From Oscillospiraceae bacterium (lineage in GTDB: Bacteria > Bacillota > Clostridia > Oscillospirales > Acutalibacteraceae), in contig CADCLS010000002.1 in the NCBI GenBank assembly GCA_902802375.1, positions 186,590 through 250,589 of the forward strand: a stretch of DNA of 64,000 nucleotides. Reading direction: 5' to 3'. A model generated the notes under the pieces. That model did no database searches, was not told where the DNA came from, and saw nothing but the letters and a program-made list of their open reading frames with translations. The position numbers and the translations under genes are program-made. Shown here one piece after another: positions 26,461 to 33,941 of the stretch (positions are counted from its first letter, which is position 1; each line of letters starts with the position of its first letter).

Positions 26461-27609
26461 ATGGAAAATTATATTAACGAAGCGGTAGAAAAATTCAGAA
26501 GCATTCTCACAGAGCAAATTGCCCGTGAGAGAAAAATGGAAGAGGAAAAGAGTGTTACTGATTATGAGAAGCTCGAAAAAATCATAATCGGCATTTGCGG
26601 CGGAGACGGCATAGGACCCATAATTTCCGCAGAAAGTGAAAGACTTTTACAGTTTTTATTAAAGGATGAAATTGCCGCAGGTAAAATTGAGCTTCGCACT
26701 ATTGAAGGTCTGACAATAGAAAACAGAATAGCGCATAATAAAGCAATACCCGATGATGTTTTAGCAGAAATCAAGGCTTGTAATGTAATACTTAAAGCGC
26801 CTACTACCACACTTAAAGGTGGTACGCTTGAAAGCGCCAATGTGGCTATGCGCCGTGAGCTTGATTTGTTTGCCAATGTCCGTCCGGTGTGTGTGCCCGA
26901 AGAGAATATTGATTGGACTTTCTTCCGCGAAAACACCGAGGGTGAGTATGTTTTAGGCTCGCGCGGCGTGGAAATTCCCGATACTTTGTGCTTCGATTTC
27001 AAGGTAACTACAAAAGAGGGAACAAAAAGAATTGCCAGAGCAGCTTTTGAGTATGCACGCAAAAACGGCAAAAAGAATGTCGCTATAGTAACAAAGGCAA
27101 ATATTATGAAAAAGACCGACGGTATGTTTAGTGAGCTTTGCCACGAGGTAGCAAAGGACTATCCTGAGATTACCGCGGAGGATTGGTATATTGATATTAT
27201 GACTGCAAACCTTGTAAACCCACGCGTGCGCGATAGGTTTGAAGTTTTTGTACTTCCGAATCTTTACGGCGATATTATCACCGATGAAGCGGCTCAGATA
27301 CAAGGTGGCGTTGGTACAGCAGGAAGCGCTAATATCGGCGATAAATATGCTATGTTTGAGGCAATTCACGGTTCAGCACCCCGTATGATAGAAGAAGGCA
27401 GAGGTAAGTATGCCAACCCAACGAGTATGTTCAAAGCGACAGAGATGATGCTTGCTCATATAGGGTATAAGGAGAAGGCTGATAAGCTTGCCCGTGCGCT
27501 TAAAATATGCACCGAGGATGAGCCCAAGTATAAAATAACCGGTAGATCTGACGGTGCCACCTGCACCGAGTTTGGCGATTATTTAATGGAGACAATATCA
27601 AATCTTTAA
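26461..27609 (+). CDS. Isocitrate/isopropylmalate-type dehydrogenase, probably isocitrate
   Basis: 382 residues of the beta-decarboxylating dehydrogenase family. An unusual ~40-residue N-terminal lead precedes IIGICGGDGIGP. Substrate residues are in NVAMRRELDLFANVRPV and FRENTEGEYV; NLYGDIITDEAAQIQGGVGTAGSANIG and HGSAPRMI are the metal and cofactor parts. The operon context and the S/N-x-x-x-R pattern (SANVAMR) favour isocitrate over isopropylmalate. It yields 2-oxoglutarate for glutamate synthesis. NAD or NADP preference cannot be read with confidence. Confidence 0.87.
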   Translation: MENYINEAVEKFRSILTEQIARERKMEEEKSVTDYEKLEKIIIGICGGDGIGPIISAESERLLQFLLKDEIAAGKIELRTIEGLTIENRIAHNKAIPDDVLAEIKACNVILKAPTTTLKGGTLESANVAMRRELDLFANVRPVCVPEENIDWTFFRENTEGEYVLGSRGVEIPDTLCFDFKVTTKEGTKRIARAAFEYARKNGKKNVAIVTKANIMKKTDGMFSELCHEVAKDYPEITAEDWYIDIMTANLVNPRVRDRFEVFVLPNLYGDIITDEAAQIQGGVGTAGSANIGDKYAMFEAIHGSAPRMIEEGRGKYANPTSMFKATEMMLAHIGYKEKADKLARALKICTEDEPKYKITGRSDGATCTEFGDYLMETISNL

Positions 27610-27647
27610 TGTGCAGATGAAAAAACATAAAAAATATATTTTTATAG

Positions 27648-27676
27648 TTGACAATGAGGCGCTCAAATGATATAAT
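27648..27676 (+). promoter_or_regulatory. tRNA-Leu promoter
   Basis: TTGACA (27648-27653), 17-base spacer, TATAAT (27671-27676): full consensus, ending 17 bases before the tRNA. Confidence 0.92.
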
Positions 27677-27693
27677 AATTGGGCGTCAAAAAT

Positions 27694-27777
27694 GCGAGTG
27701 TGCTGGAATAGGCAGACAGGCACGTTTGAGGGGCGTGTGTCCACGACGTACGGGTTCAAGTCCCGTCACTCGCACCA
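27694..27777 (+). tRNA. tRNA-Leu (anticodon GAG)
   Basis: 84 bases including an encoded CCA. GCGAGTG pairs with CACTCGC as acceptor stem; CACGT/GCGTG is the anticodon stem with loop TTGAGGG, so the anticodon is GAG (codons CUC and CUU); the long variable arm and GGGTTCAAGTCCC T-arm fit class II tRNA-Leu. A prophage begins right after its 3' end, so it is the probable integration site. Confidence 0.95.
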
Positions 27778-27780
27778 TTA

Positions 27781-27813
27781 GAAAAGACCGCTTAACAGCG
27801 GTCTTTTCTTTTA
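27781..27813 (+). terminator. Terminator of the tRNA gene
   Basis: GAAAAGACCGC (27781-27791) pairs with GCGGTCTTTTC (27798-27808), loop TTAACA, then T-rich sequence. It lies between tRNA and integrase, so it may be phage-borne or part of the ancestral site. Confidence 0.85.
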
Positions 27814-27870
27814 TTTATGCGGATTTGCGGTTGTTGCGAATAAACTTAGAATTGTTAAAAATGCCGATAA

Positions 27871-27912
27871 AATCACACAAAACACAATTAAAAATCACAC
27901 GAATAGTCACAC
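27871..27912. repeat. TCACAC direct repeats near the attachment site
   Basis: AATCACAC at 27871-27878 and 27893-27900, and GTCACAC at 27906-27912, between the tRNA and the integrase end. They may be arm-type binding sites for the integrase; this is only positional inference. Confidence 0.3.
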
Positions 27913-28941
27913 GGAAAAGAAATCATTTATTTTTTCGTTAGCAGTCTTTTGGTCTTCGGACATTGTATGGCGATATGTGCCGTCCATAATTGCTTGATTT
28001 GACCATCCGCCATTTTCCATTCTAACTGAATTGTTTATGCCGAGATACGAACTTAAGCTTGAATAAATATGTCGCAGCTTATGAAACGCTAATTGTGGAA
28101 GATTAAACATTTTAAGTCTGCGGTTGAACCGTAGCCACATTTGATTGGGCGGTACTGTACTCACAAATTCGCTTTGTGACTCTTTTTGCCGTTCTAGAAG
28201 TAAATATTTTACTTTATCTGGAAAATATACTCTACGCATCGATAAATCGGTTTTTGTGCATTCTTTTATTATTAGCTTGTTTGAATCTCCGACAATTTTA
28301 ACGCGTGCAATATCAAAATATTGTTTTTCGAAATTTATGTCTCGCCATTGCAAACCTGCAATTTCGGAAGCTCGTAACGATAACATACCAAGATATGTTT
28401 CAAGCTCTATATTTGAACCTGCAACGGCATTTTGAATATCTCGTATCATTTGCGTATTATATTCAGGCTTGGGCTTCCGTATTTGTTTTGGGTATTTTAC
28501 ATTCCATATAAATTGTGGATGATATACTCTTAAAACTGTCTGGAGAAAAGAATACCTATTCTTAATAGTTTTAGGTGAAAGAGAGGTGCAACTATTCATT
28601 GACTGTTTTATTTGTAAAGTGGTAAGTGTATTAAGGCGTTTGTTTTTGATGCCTTTTAAGTCGTTTTCGCTTTCGCTGTTGCATATTCTTTGATATTCGC
28701 GCAATGTTGAAGGTGACAAATCTCTTTTATAAGTTTCTATATATTCTTGCATCGCTTGTTTTACAGTCATAGATGAAGTATCTGCACCAATTAATTTTAA
28801 TTCTTCTTGCCATTTTTCTGCAGCATCTTCAGCCTTTTTAGGTGTAACAGCCGTAAAGGAAGCAATATGTTGTTTCCCGTTTATAGTTACTTTTGCTTGT
28901 ACTCTGTAGTTCCCTGATGGAAGTTTATGTGCTCTTGCCAT
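27907..28941 (-). CDS. int: Prophage tyrosine-recombinase integrase
   Basis: 344 residues. An N-terminal arm-binding domain (KLPSGNYRVQAKVTINGKQHIASFTA), a SAM-like core-binding domain (KQAMQEYIETYKRDLSPSTLREYQRI) and the catalytic domain: Arg in LSLRASEIAGLQW, HKLRH as H-x-x-R, and the nucleophile Tyr in GTYRHTM. It joins attP to the adjacent tRNA site. AAGGTGAT precedes the ATG. The gene points to the tRNA, the usual layout. Confidence 0.93.
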   Translation of the reverse strand: MARAHKLPSGNYRVQAKVTINGKQHIASFTAVTPKKAEDAAEKWQEELKLIGADTSSMTVKQAMQEYIETYKRDLSPSTLREYQRICNSESENDLKGIKNKRLNTLTTLQIKQSMNSCTSLSPKTIKNRYSFLQTVLRVYHPQFIWNVKYPKQIRKPKPEYNTQMIRDIQNAVAGSNIELETYLGMLSLRASEIAGLQWRDINFEKQYFDIARVKIVGDSNKLIIKECTKTDLSMRRVYFPDKVKYLLLERQKESQSEFVSTVPPNQMWLRFNRRLKMFNLPQLAFHKLRHIYSSLSSYLGINNSVRMENGGWSNQAIMDGTYRHTMSEDQKTANEKINDFFSV

Positions 28942-28956
28942 AATATCACCTTAGAA

Positions 28957-29691
28957 TTAAAGTATAAAAGCGGTAAACACCGTAATAACAACCGGCGTTG
29001 CGGCGCAGAATATGAAAGCATTATGGCGGTGTTTGATAGGTTTTTCAATAGAGCATAAATATCTATTATGCTCATAAATTTTTTGCCGGTTATATTGCAT
29101 CACATCTAATTCGGAAAACAATTTTTTTATATCTGTTTCAGAATATTGAAAACTCTTGAGTGCGTACCGCGGATAGTAGATTTTTCGGGTGATATATAAA
29201 GACAATCCAAGGCAAGCCGTTACAACAAAAATAGACACAGTTATAGCTAAAAATATTGGCACCTTAATGTGCAACAACGATTCTATAAAAAGTGTTGCCA
29301 TAGGCACACCAACAAAAAGCGGCAAAACAGCAAATATTAATGCATCTCTGTCTGAGTGCCTCCCAAAACCGTCTTTGATATTTTCTAGTTTTTCTTTATA
29401 TAGTATATACTGTTTAATATCCTCAGAAAAATCATTTTCACATACATGTTTATTATAATCGTGTAAGCGCGGTTCAAATATAACAATTTCAGGTTCTTTA
29501 TATAATTTAGGTGTATCGGTACAATACCAAACCAAATAACAATATCCGAACGACAGAGGCAAAGATAACGCAAACCAAAATATATACCAACTCATAACAG
29601 GCATTAGATAAATCCTGACAAGTAAAAGAATAATAAAAATTAAAATGCCAATTGTAAACCGTAAGCCGTATTCTTTAATTAAATCTTTCAT
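28957..29691 (-). CDS. Membrane protein of unknown function
   Basis: 244 residues that I do not recognise. Two N-terminal spans (about 13-31 and 34-55), a charged middle (~60-120), two further spans (~120-168) and a final hydrophobic helix at the very C-terminus (FCAATPVVITVFTAFIL). It lies between integrase and the ImmA-type gene, in the leftward lysogenic unit, so it should be made in the lysogen. A superinfection-exclusion or defence role is possible from position only. Confidence 0.65.
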   Translation of the reverse strand: MKDLIKEYGLRFTIGILIFIILLLVRIYLMPVMSWYIFWFALSLPLSFGYCYLVWYCTDTPKLYKEPEIVIFEPRLHDYNKHVCENDFSEDIKQYILYKEKLENIKDGFGRHSDRDALIFAVLPLFVGVPMATLFIESLLHIKVPIFLAITVSIFVVTACLGLSLYITRKIYYPRYALKSFQYSETDIKKLFSELDVMQYNRQKIYEHNRYLCSIEKPIKHRHNAFIFCAATPVVITVFTAFIL

Positions 29692-29790
29692 AGTAACGCT
29701 CTTTTCCTTTATGTTATAAAGATTTCACTTTAAGATGAAGATACAAAGAAATGAATTAAGCAGATTTTCCGGTATCCTTATGGGTGGTGG

Positions 29791-30516
29791 TTATTTGTTC
29801 AACTCACTTTCGTGCCGCTTTTTGCACGCTGAGCACAATCTGTCTTTATGACAGTGCGCTATAGTGTTGGATATAACGGTTTTACTGTTTTTAAGATACC
29901 CACAATCTCTGTATAAATGATAGACTTCGCCTTTTTCGGTAAAGTAGCATATATCACTATTGTTTATTTCTGAAAATGTTGATTGTGATTCAACCGTTTC
30001 TGAGCTTGTGTCAGTGTTATTGAGGCCTTTAGACGATAAACTCGTTGGCTGATTGTTCTTTCGCCAAGGCGCAATAAGTAAAATGATAATAATGAGACAT
30101 ATACATAGTGATATAACACAAGTTTTATTTGCTATTTTGTAATTGTTTGAAGGTGTCAATAAATAATGTGCAAATGTGTTTGCCTCTTTTTCTTGACGGT
30201 CATTGTGCTTGAAAGTAATGTTATGCCCTAATTCTATATGACCTATTTCGTGTGCTATAGCAAAAATTGTTTCATCCTCAGATAAAGCATCATCATAAAA
30301 TATCATGATATTATCCTGGTCTTTCACACATAACGCTGGCACATTGTTGCTTTCCTTTGTAAGCCTTAACATTAAAAGCATTCGTTTGCTTGAAGAATAA
30401 GGCTTGACCATAATGTTCATACGGTTGGCGGCTTTTACCAAACCCGAAAGAGTGATATTGCCGTGCAAATTGCTTTTTGAAATAAAATTACTTACTTTGT
30501 GACGAATATAATTCAT
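29791..30516 (-). CDS. Membrane-anchored ImmA/IrrE-type metallopeptidase with Cys-rich tail
   Basis: 241 residues from the ATG at 30516 (AAGGGGGT upstream); the longer frame to 30567 has no ribosome site. The zinc site is HEIGHIELGH (His89-Glu90, His93) with a third Glu in the downstream EKEAN. A membrane helix (about 133-150) follows, then a tail with VYHLYRDCGYLKNS...CSACKK, a Cys pattern like the Ada-type zinc-binding repeat. ImmA proteins cut the neighbouring repressor to induce the element; that repressor gene is next door. Confidence 0.85.
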   Translation of the reverse strand: MNYIRHKVSNFISKSNLHGNITLSGLVKAANRMNIMVKPYSSSKRMLLMLRLTKESNNVPALCVKDQDNIMIFYDDALSEDETIFAIAHEIGHIELGHNITFKHNDRQEKEANTFAHYLLTPSNNYKIANKTCVISLCICLIIIILLIAPWRKNNQPTSLSSKGLNNTDTSSETVESQSTFSEINNSDICYFTEKGEVYHLYRDCGYLKNSKTVISNTIAHCHKDRLCSACKKRHESELNK

Positions 30517-30584
30517 AATTCGTACCCCCTTTATCGCTATTGTAGCGAAGGGGGAAGGATTAGACAATTATATTCTTTTTTGTG

Positions 30585-30986
30585 CTATTTAATCTTTTTA
30601 ATCATTTCTGTAATTGCTTTAATCTTTTCTGCCGGTAGATTTTCTATCTCGGTAATAAGGTCGCCGATAGCTTCAAAATTATCATCATTAATTTCTATCT
30701 TTTTTGCACCTGGGGTTCCTTTGTAGTTATACACGGTAATAGGAGTGTAGTTAGACAAATTCTTAGTTGTGGCTACGGAAGGTTCATCCCATCCCATTAA
30801 AAATGCCGGTGTAGTAGATAGTCGGTCCGCCAATGCTTTAATTTTACTTGCTGGAATATTTGTTATTATTCCAGTTTCGTACTTGTGGATAGTTTGCTTG
30901 GTTGTATCGGCTGCTATTGCTAATTCTTCTTGAGTAAGATTGGCTTTTATTCTTAAAGATTTGATTTTTTCGCCAATAGTCATCAT
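30585..30986 (-). CDS. Prophage repressor, XRE type (CI/ImmR-like)
   Basis: 133 residues; ATG at 30986 or 30983 with AGAGGTG upstream (a GTG at 30992 also lies in frame). HTH: IKSLRIKANLTQEELAIAADTTKQTIHKYETGIITNIPASKIKALADRL. The C-terminal half is short and has no LexA-type Ser-Lys peptidase, so RecA-stimulated self-cleavage is unlikely; cleavage by the adjacent ImmA-type protease is the expected switch. It is transcribed leftward from the mirrored promoter region. Confidence 0.88.
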   Translation of the reverse strand: MMTIGEKIKSLRIKANLTQEELAIAADTTKQTIHKYETGIITNIPASKIKALADRLSTTPAFLMGWDEPSVATTKNLSNYTPITVYNYKGTPGAKKIEINDDNFEAIGDLITEIENLPAEKIKAITEMIKKIK

Positions 30987-31004
30987 TTTCACCTCTGTAA
31001 AGCA

Positions 31005-31032
31005 AGTATAACATATATAAATAACTTGTCAA
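31005..31032 (-). promoter_or_regulatory. Repressor promoter (leftward) with operator
   Basis: On the complement strand TTGACA (31027-31032), 16-base spacer, TATACT (31005-31010). The -35 is inside TAACTTGTCAAGCA (31022-31035), whose core CTTGTCAAG is itself a near-palindrome. Confidence 0.78.
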
Positions 31033-31062
31033 GCAATTATTTTCGTAAAAAAAGAAAAAAAG

Positions 31063-31094
31063 TGCTTGACAAGTTACACAAGATGTGATATAGT
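31063..31094 (+). promoter_or_regulatory. Early lytic promoter (rightward) with mirrored operator
   Basis: TTGACA (31066-31071), 17-base spacer, TATAGT (31089-31094). TGCTTGACAAGTTA (31063-31076) is the exact reverse complement of the 14 bases at 31022-31035. The two copies cover the -35 boxes of both promoters, so one repressor can shut the two by binding the same site in opposite orientation. Confidence 0.8.
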
Positions 31095-31098
31095 ATGA

Positions 31099-31114
31099 GT
31101 AACTTAAAAGTTAC
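31099..31114 (+). promoter_or_regulatory. Palindrome at the start of the Cro-like transcript
   Basis: GTAACTTAAAAGTTAC, a perfect 16-base palindrome at the predicted start of transcription. The same 16 bases occur again at 31326-31341. Confidence 0.65.
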
Positions 31115-31127
31115 AGAGGTGAAATAA

Positions 31128-31334
31128 ATGTTAGATAAGCGAGCCTTAAGAGCAGAAATGATTAGACACGGGTATAATAATGCGACACTGTCAAAAGAGC
31201 TTGGAATAACTGAAAGAACTTTAGTAAATAGGTTTAGAACAGGCGATTTTGGAAGTAAAGAGATTGAAGTGATGATTGATGTGTTGCATTTGCAGGACCC
31301 AATGTCTATTTTTTTTACAAACAAGGTAACTTAA
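31128..31334 (+). CDS. Cro-like early regulator
   Basis: 68 residues, XRE/phage HTH: LRAEMIRHGYNNATLSKELGITERTLVNRFRTGDFGSKEIEVMIDVL. ACAGAGGTG precedes the ATG. Its position, first gene rightward of the divergent promoter pair, and its small size fit a Cro-type repressor of the lysogenic promoter. Identical 16-bp palindromes lie just before and across the end of the gene, so it probably binds them. Confidence 0.82.
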   Translation: MLDKRALRAEMIRHGYNNATLSKELGITERTLVNRFRTGDFGSKEIEVMIDVLHLQDPMSIFFTNKVT

Positions 31335-31341
31335 AAGTTAC
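31326..31341 (+). promoter_or_regulatory. Second copy of the 16-bp palindrome
   Basis: GTAACTTAAAAGTTAC again, overlapping the last codons and stop of the Cro-like gene, 227 bases after the first copy. The pair could allow looping or double repression. Confidence 0.6.
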
Positions 31342-31364
31342 AAATTAAAAAAGAAGGTGATTAA

Positions 31365-31580
31365 ATGCCAAAACTAAAACCCACACCGGAACAAGAACTT
31401 ATAACTGAGATTAAAGTTGCTCTTGTTCGTAACGGCTGGACACAAAAACATCTTGCAAAGCTATGCGGTATGGATCCCGGAAATCTATCCAGGGCAATAA
31501 AAAATCCCAGCAGACAGAAGTATGAAACACTTTGCACTATTGCCCGGAAGTTAGGAATGAATACTCTTCCAATAATATAA
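31365..31580 (+). CDS. Small XRE-type regulator
   Basis: 71 residues, all HTH: EIKVALVRNGWTQKHLAKLCGMDPGNLSRAIKNPSRQKYETLCTIARKLG. GAAGGTG precedes the ATG. Second early gene, behind the Cro-like one. Likely a phage regulator; its target is unknown. Confidence 0.82.
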   Translation: MPKLKPTPEQELITEIKVALVRNGWTQKHLAKLCGMDPGNLSRAIKNPSRQKYETLCTIARKLGMNTLPII

Positions 31581-31595
31581 AAGGTGGTGAAACAG

Positions 31596-31826
31596 ATGAA
31601 ACACTTAGGCATTACATACGGTATGGAAAGGCGTTCCGACATAAGCGGAGCTGAGGAATCGGTGGAATCGTATATAGAGTTGCCAATAACAGACGAAAAG
31701 GCGAAAAAGATACTTAATGGTGAGCGCTCGAATGAGCTTAGGAGAGCCATAGACCAAATATGTGTGTTACAGGGTTACTACATATGCGGTATCAAAAAGA
31801 TTGAGGAAGTGACCTTAAGTGGCTGA
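31596..31826 (+). CDS. Small phage protein, paralogue of the next gene's C-terminal part
   Basis: 76 residues from the ATG at 31596 (AAGGTGGTG upstream). Function unknown. Its pattern GITYGM...ESYIELPITDEKAKKIL...IDQICVLQGYY matches residues ~104-175 of the following gene (GVTYSM...ESYIELPVSEKNADRIM...VDRICRLQGYY), so the two are tandem duplicates. The stop overlaps the next gene by 8 bases. Confidence 0.7.
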   Translation: MKHLGITYGMERRSDISGAEESVESYIELPITDEKAKKILNGERSNELRRAIDQICVLQGYYICGIKKIEEVTLSG

Positions 31827-32349
31827 AAGCATAATTCAGACGGATAAAAAATTTTGCTATCTTTGCGGCGGTGGCGCTTTCGAACCATTGGATAAACATC
31901 ATGTATTTGGCGGCGCAAGGCGCAATAAGTCTGAGAAGTACGGATTAACCGTTTACTTACACCATAGCAACTGCCACATATTCGGTAAATACTCAGTTCA
32001 TCAGAACGCGCAAATAAACCGGATGATACAGAAAAGAGCACAACTGACGGCAATGAAACATTATGGCTGGACTGAAGAACAGTTCCGGCAAGAATTTGGA
32101 AAAAGCTATTTAGGAGGAACGGAAGACATGAAAAAGATCGGTGTTACATATTCAATGAAAAAGATACCGGAAAGCGGCAGCGGAATTGTGGAAACAGAGG
32201 AAAGCTATATTGAATTGCCGGTGTCCGAGAAAAATGCAGACCGCATTATGAATCACGGTACATCGCATATGCTTGAAGGAACCGTTGACCGGATATGTAG
32301 GTTACAAGGTTATTACCTTGAAAGAATTGAAAGAGTTGAAAAGGTGTAA
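31819..32349 (+). CDS. Fused protein: HNH-like zinc-binding domain plus duplicated small domain
   Basis: 176 residues; GTG start at 31819 with GAGGAAGTG upstream. Residues 1-103: a phage-type HNH/zinc domain (FCYLCGGGAFEPLDKHHVFGGARRNKSEKYGLTVYLHHSNCH...FGKSYLGG) with Cys-x2-Cys and paired His. Residues 104-176 are the paralogue of the preceding gene. The join encodes LGGTED with TTAGGAGGAACGG, a ribosome site 10 bases before an in-frame ATG at 32128. So either two genes were fused by loss of a stop, or the second product is still made from the internal start. Confidence 0.72.
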   Translation: MAESIIQTDKKFCYLCGGGAFEPLDKHHVFGGARRNKSEKYGLTVYLHHSNCHIFGKYSVHQNAQINRMIQKRAQLTAMKHYGWTEEQFRQEFGKSYLGGTEDMKKIGVTYSMKKIPESGSGIVETEESYIELPVSEKNADRIMNHGTSHMLEGTVDRICRLQGYYLERIERVEKV

Positions 32350-32351
32350 AA

Positions 32352-32612
32352 ATGGAAATCGGTGCAATTATTATTTTGCCTTTAATAGTTTTAGCCTTAA
32401 GTGCATCGGAACTATGGGACAGGGCGAAAAGACATCAATCGTACATAAGAGAATTGGAATGTACGGTTGAGCGACAAGAACGGTCACTCAAACATTACAG
32501 ATTTATGCGGTTACAAAAAGAAATGACCGCCGGTGAGAGGCACCGAACGGTCAAAGAACAGAAAATGTCCAAGGACATTATAACCTTGGGGAAAGGAAAT
32601 GTCAATGATTAA
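32352..32612 (+). CDS. Small protein with N-terminal membrane helix
   Basis: 86 residues, not recognised. A hydrophobic N-terminal helix (about 4-18) and then a highly charged helical segment (SYIRELECTVERQERSLKHYRFMRLQKEM) likely to be a coiled coil. AAGGTG precedes the ATG. It sits in the early cluster and overlaps the next gene by 14 bases. Confidence 0.6.
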   Translation: MEIGAIIILPLIVLALSASELWDRAKRHQSYIRELECTVERQERSLKHYRFMRLQKEMTAGERHRTVKEQKMSKDIITLGKGNVND

Positions 32613-32793
32613 AACTGTAAGCGGTTGTGTAGACTGCGGTAGGCCTTGTATGGGTCACGCATGTCCTCACTATGAGATAGAAGTTTATGCGTGTGATGAT
32701 TGTGAGTCTACACAAAGAGACTTATACGATATAGAAGGTAATTTATACTGCTCAGAGTGTGTATTATCGCACTTGCCAAAGGTATGCAATTAG
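32599..32793 (+). CDS. Small zinc-ribbon protein
   Basis: 64 residues. CVDCGRPCMGHACPHYEIEVYACDDCES...LYCSECV gives at least nine Cys and a His as a two-zinc binding pattern. Function unknown; likely a phage early nucleic-acid or protein-binding mini-protein. GGAAAGGAA precedes the ATG. Confidence 0.65.
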   Translation: MSMIKTVSGCVDCGRPCMGHACPHYEIEVYACDDCESTQRDLYDIEGNLYCSECVLSHLPKVCN

Positions 32794-32804
32794 GAGGTGC
32801 GATA

Positions 32805-33941
32805 ATGGGTAATATGTCAGTATATAGGCAGATGGTGAGTTCTGAAGAATCATTATTTGCGGTTTTAAGAAATGAAATCGGTATGAAAACATCATGTGTG
32901 CCGTTCGGAGTCAAGGCAATTGATGCGCTTTGTTCTCTCGGACCGCTTGGAGAAACAGAAGCTCTGAAAGCCGCCAACACATTTCTTGACAATTTACAGA
33001 CCTTGCAGCAAGGCGGTATTACTGCGGAAGATTATGACAAAATAGATTTTATAAAGCGTGGCAAGGTTATCACCATAACAGCAAGGGTCGAGGCGTTTTT
33101 ACGCGCGGCGGCACGAAAGGGCTACAGGATAATTGATACAATAACGGCCGTACCAAAAGAGGATGCAGACACAACCTATTACAAAGAAAACTTTTATAAC
33201 GGCGACATAATTTATACTCTTGAGGACAGGCGTTATAAGGCTGACAGAGACATAAAAGCTGAACGAGTTATAGGAAATTATTTCAAAAAATACCTTTGCC
33301 GGTTAGACATCACCGAGATATCAAGCGGTAAACGACTACTTATGACGATTTGCGAAATGTCAAATGATGAGTTGCTTGAAATATCCAAAACCAGCGAGCA
33401 AGGCTTTTACAAAACCCGCTGGGAAGAATATGTAGACAACTATGGCAACAAGCGGAAGAAAAAGGTTGTAACTAATGAACTTAATCCTGATTCCTTTTGG
33501 TGTAAGTGGACCGGAGAAATGGTAAAGAAAACCATCATACGCCGGGCGCTTAAAAGAGTTAAAGAGGTTTTGCCGGAGCTCAAAGAAACCATATACGCTT
33601 TTGAGCATGAGCCGGAGGAAGAAATACCGTCTACACCTAAGGCGATAGACATACCGCCTATTGAGGAACCTGAAACCAAAACGGAGGTTAATCTTAACAA
33701 ACTTACCGCCGAGCAAAAAGCGGATGTTAAAGAAACGCTTGAATTATTTAAGGCAAACCCTAAGCTCGCAAAGGATAAGACCGCAGAAATCAAAGCGGTT
33801 CTTGAAAACGGTAAGCCGGTTCAGGAAGTTATAGACGAAGAGTATGCAGCCATTATTAATATTAAGCGCAGTAAGACTTTATGGCCTGTAATATCTCCTT
33901 ATTTTAAGGAGGGTGCAATAGATGAAGAAAGTAAATCTTAA
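32805..33941 (+). CDS. RecT-type single-strand annealing protein
   Basis: 378 residues from the ATG at 32805 (AGGAGGTG upstream); the 32757 frame start is inside the previous gene. The region FIKRGKVITITARVEAFLRAAARKGYRIID...TIIRRALKR fits the RecT/YqaK group, which pairs with YqaJ-like exonucleases. A Glu/Pro-rich linker (about 270-310) and a short C-terminal helical part follow. It anneals complementary strands during phage recombination. The next gene starts 20 bases before its end. Confidence 0.82.
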   Translation: MGNMSVYRQMVSSEESLFAVLRNEIGMKTSCVPFGVKAIDALCSLGPLGETEALKAANTFLDNLQTLQQGGITAEDYDKIDFIKRGKVITITARVEAFLRAAARKGYRIIDTITAVPKEDADTTYYKENFYNGDIIYTLEDRRYKADRDIKAERVIGNYFKKYLCRLDITEISSGKRLLMTICEMSNDELLEISKTSEQGFYKTRWEEYVDNYGNKRKKKVVTNELNPDSFWCKWTGEMVKKTIIRRALKRVKEVLPELKETIYAFEHEPEEEIPSTPKAIDIPPIEEPETKTEVNLNKLTAEQKADVKETLELFKANPKLAKDKTAEIKAVLENGKPVQEVIDEEYAAIINIKRSKTLWPVISPYFKEGAIDEESKS

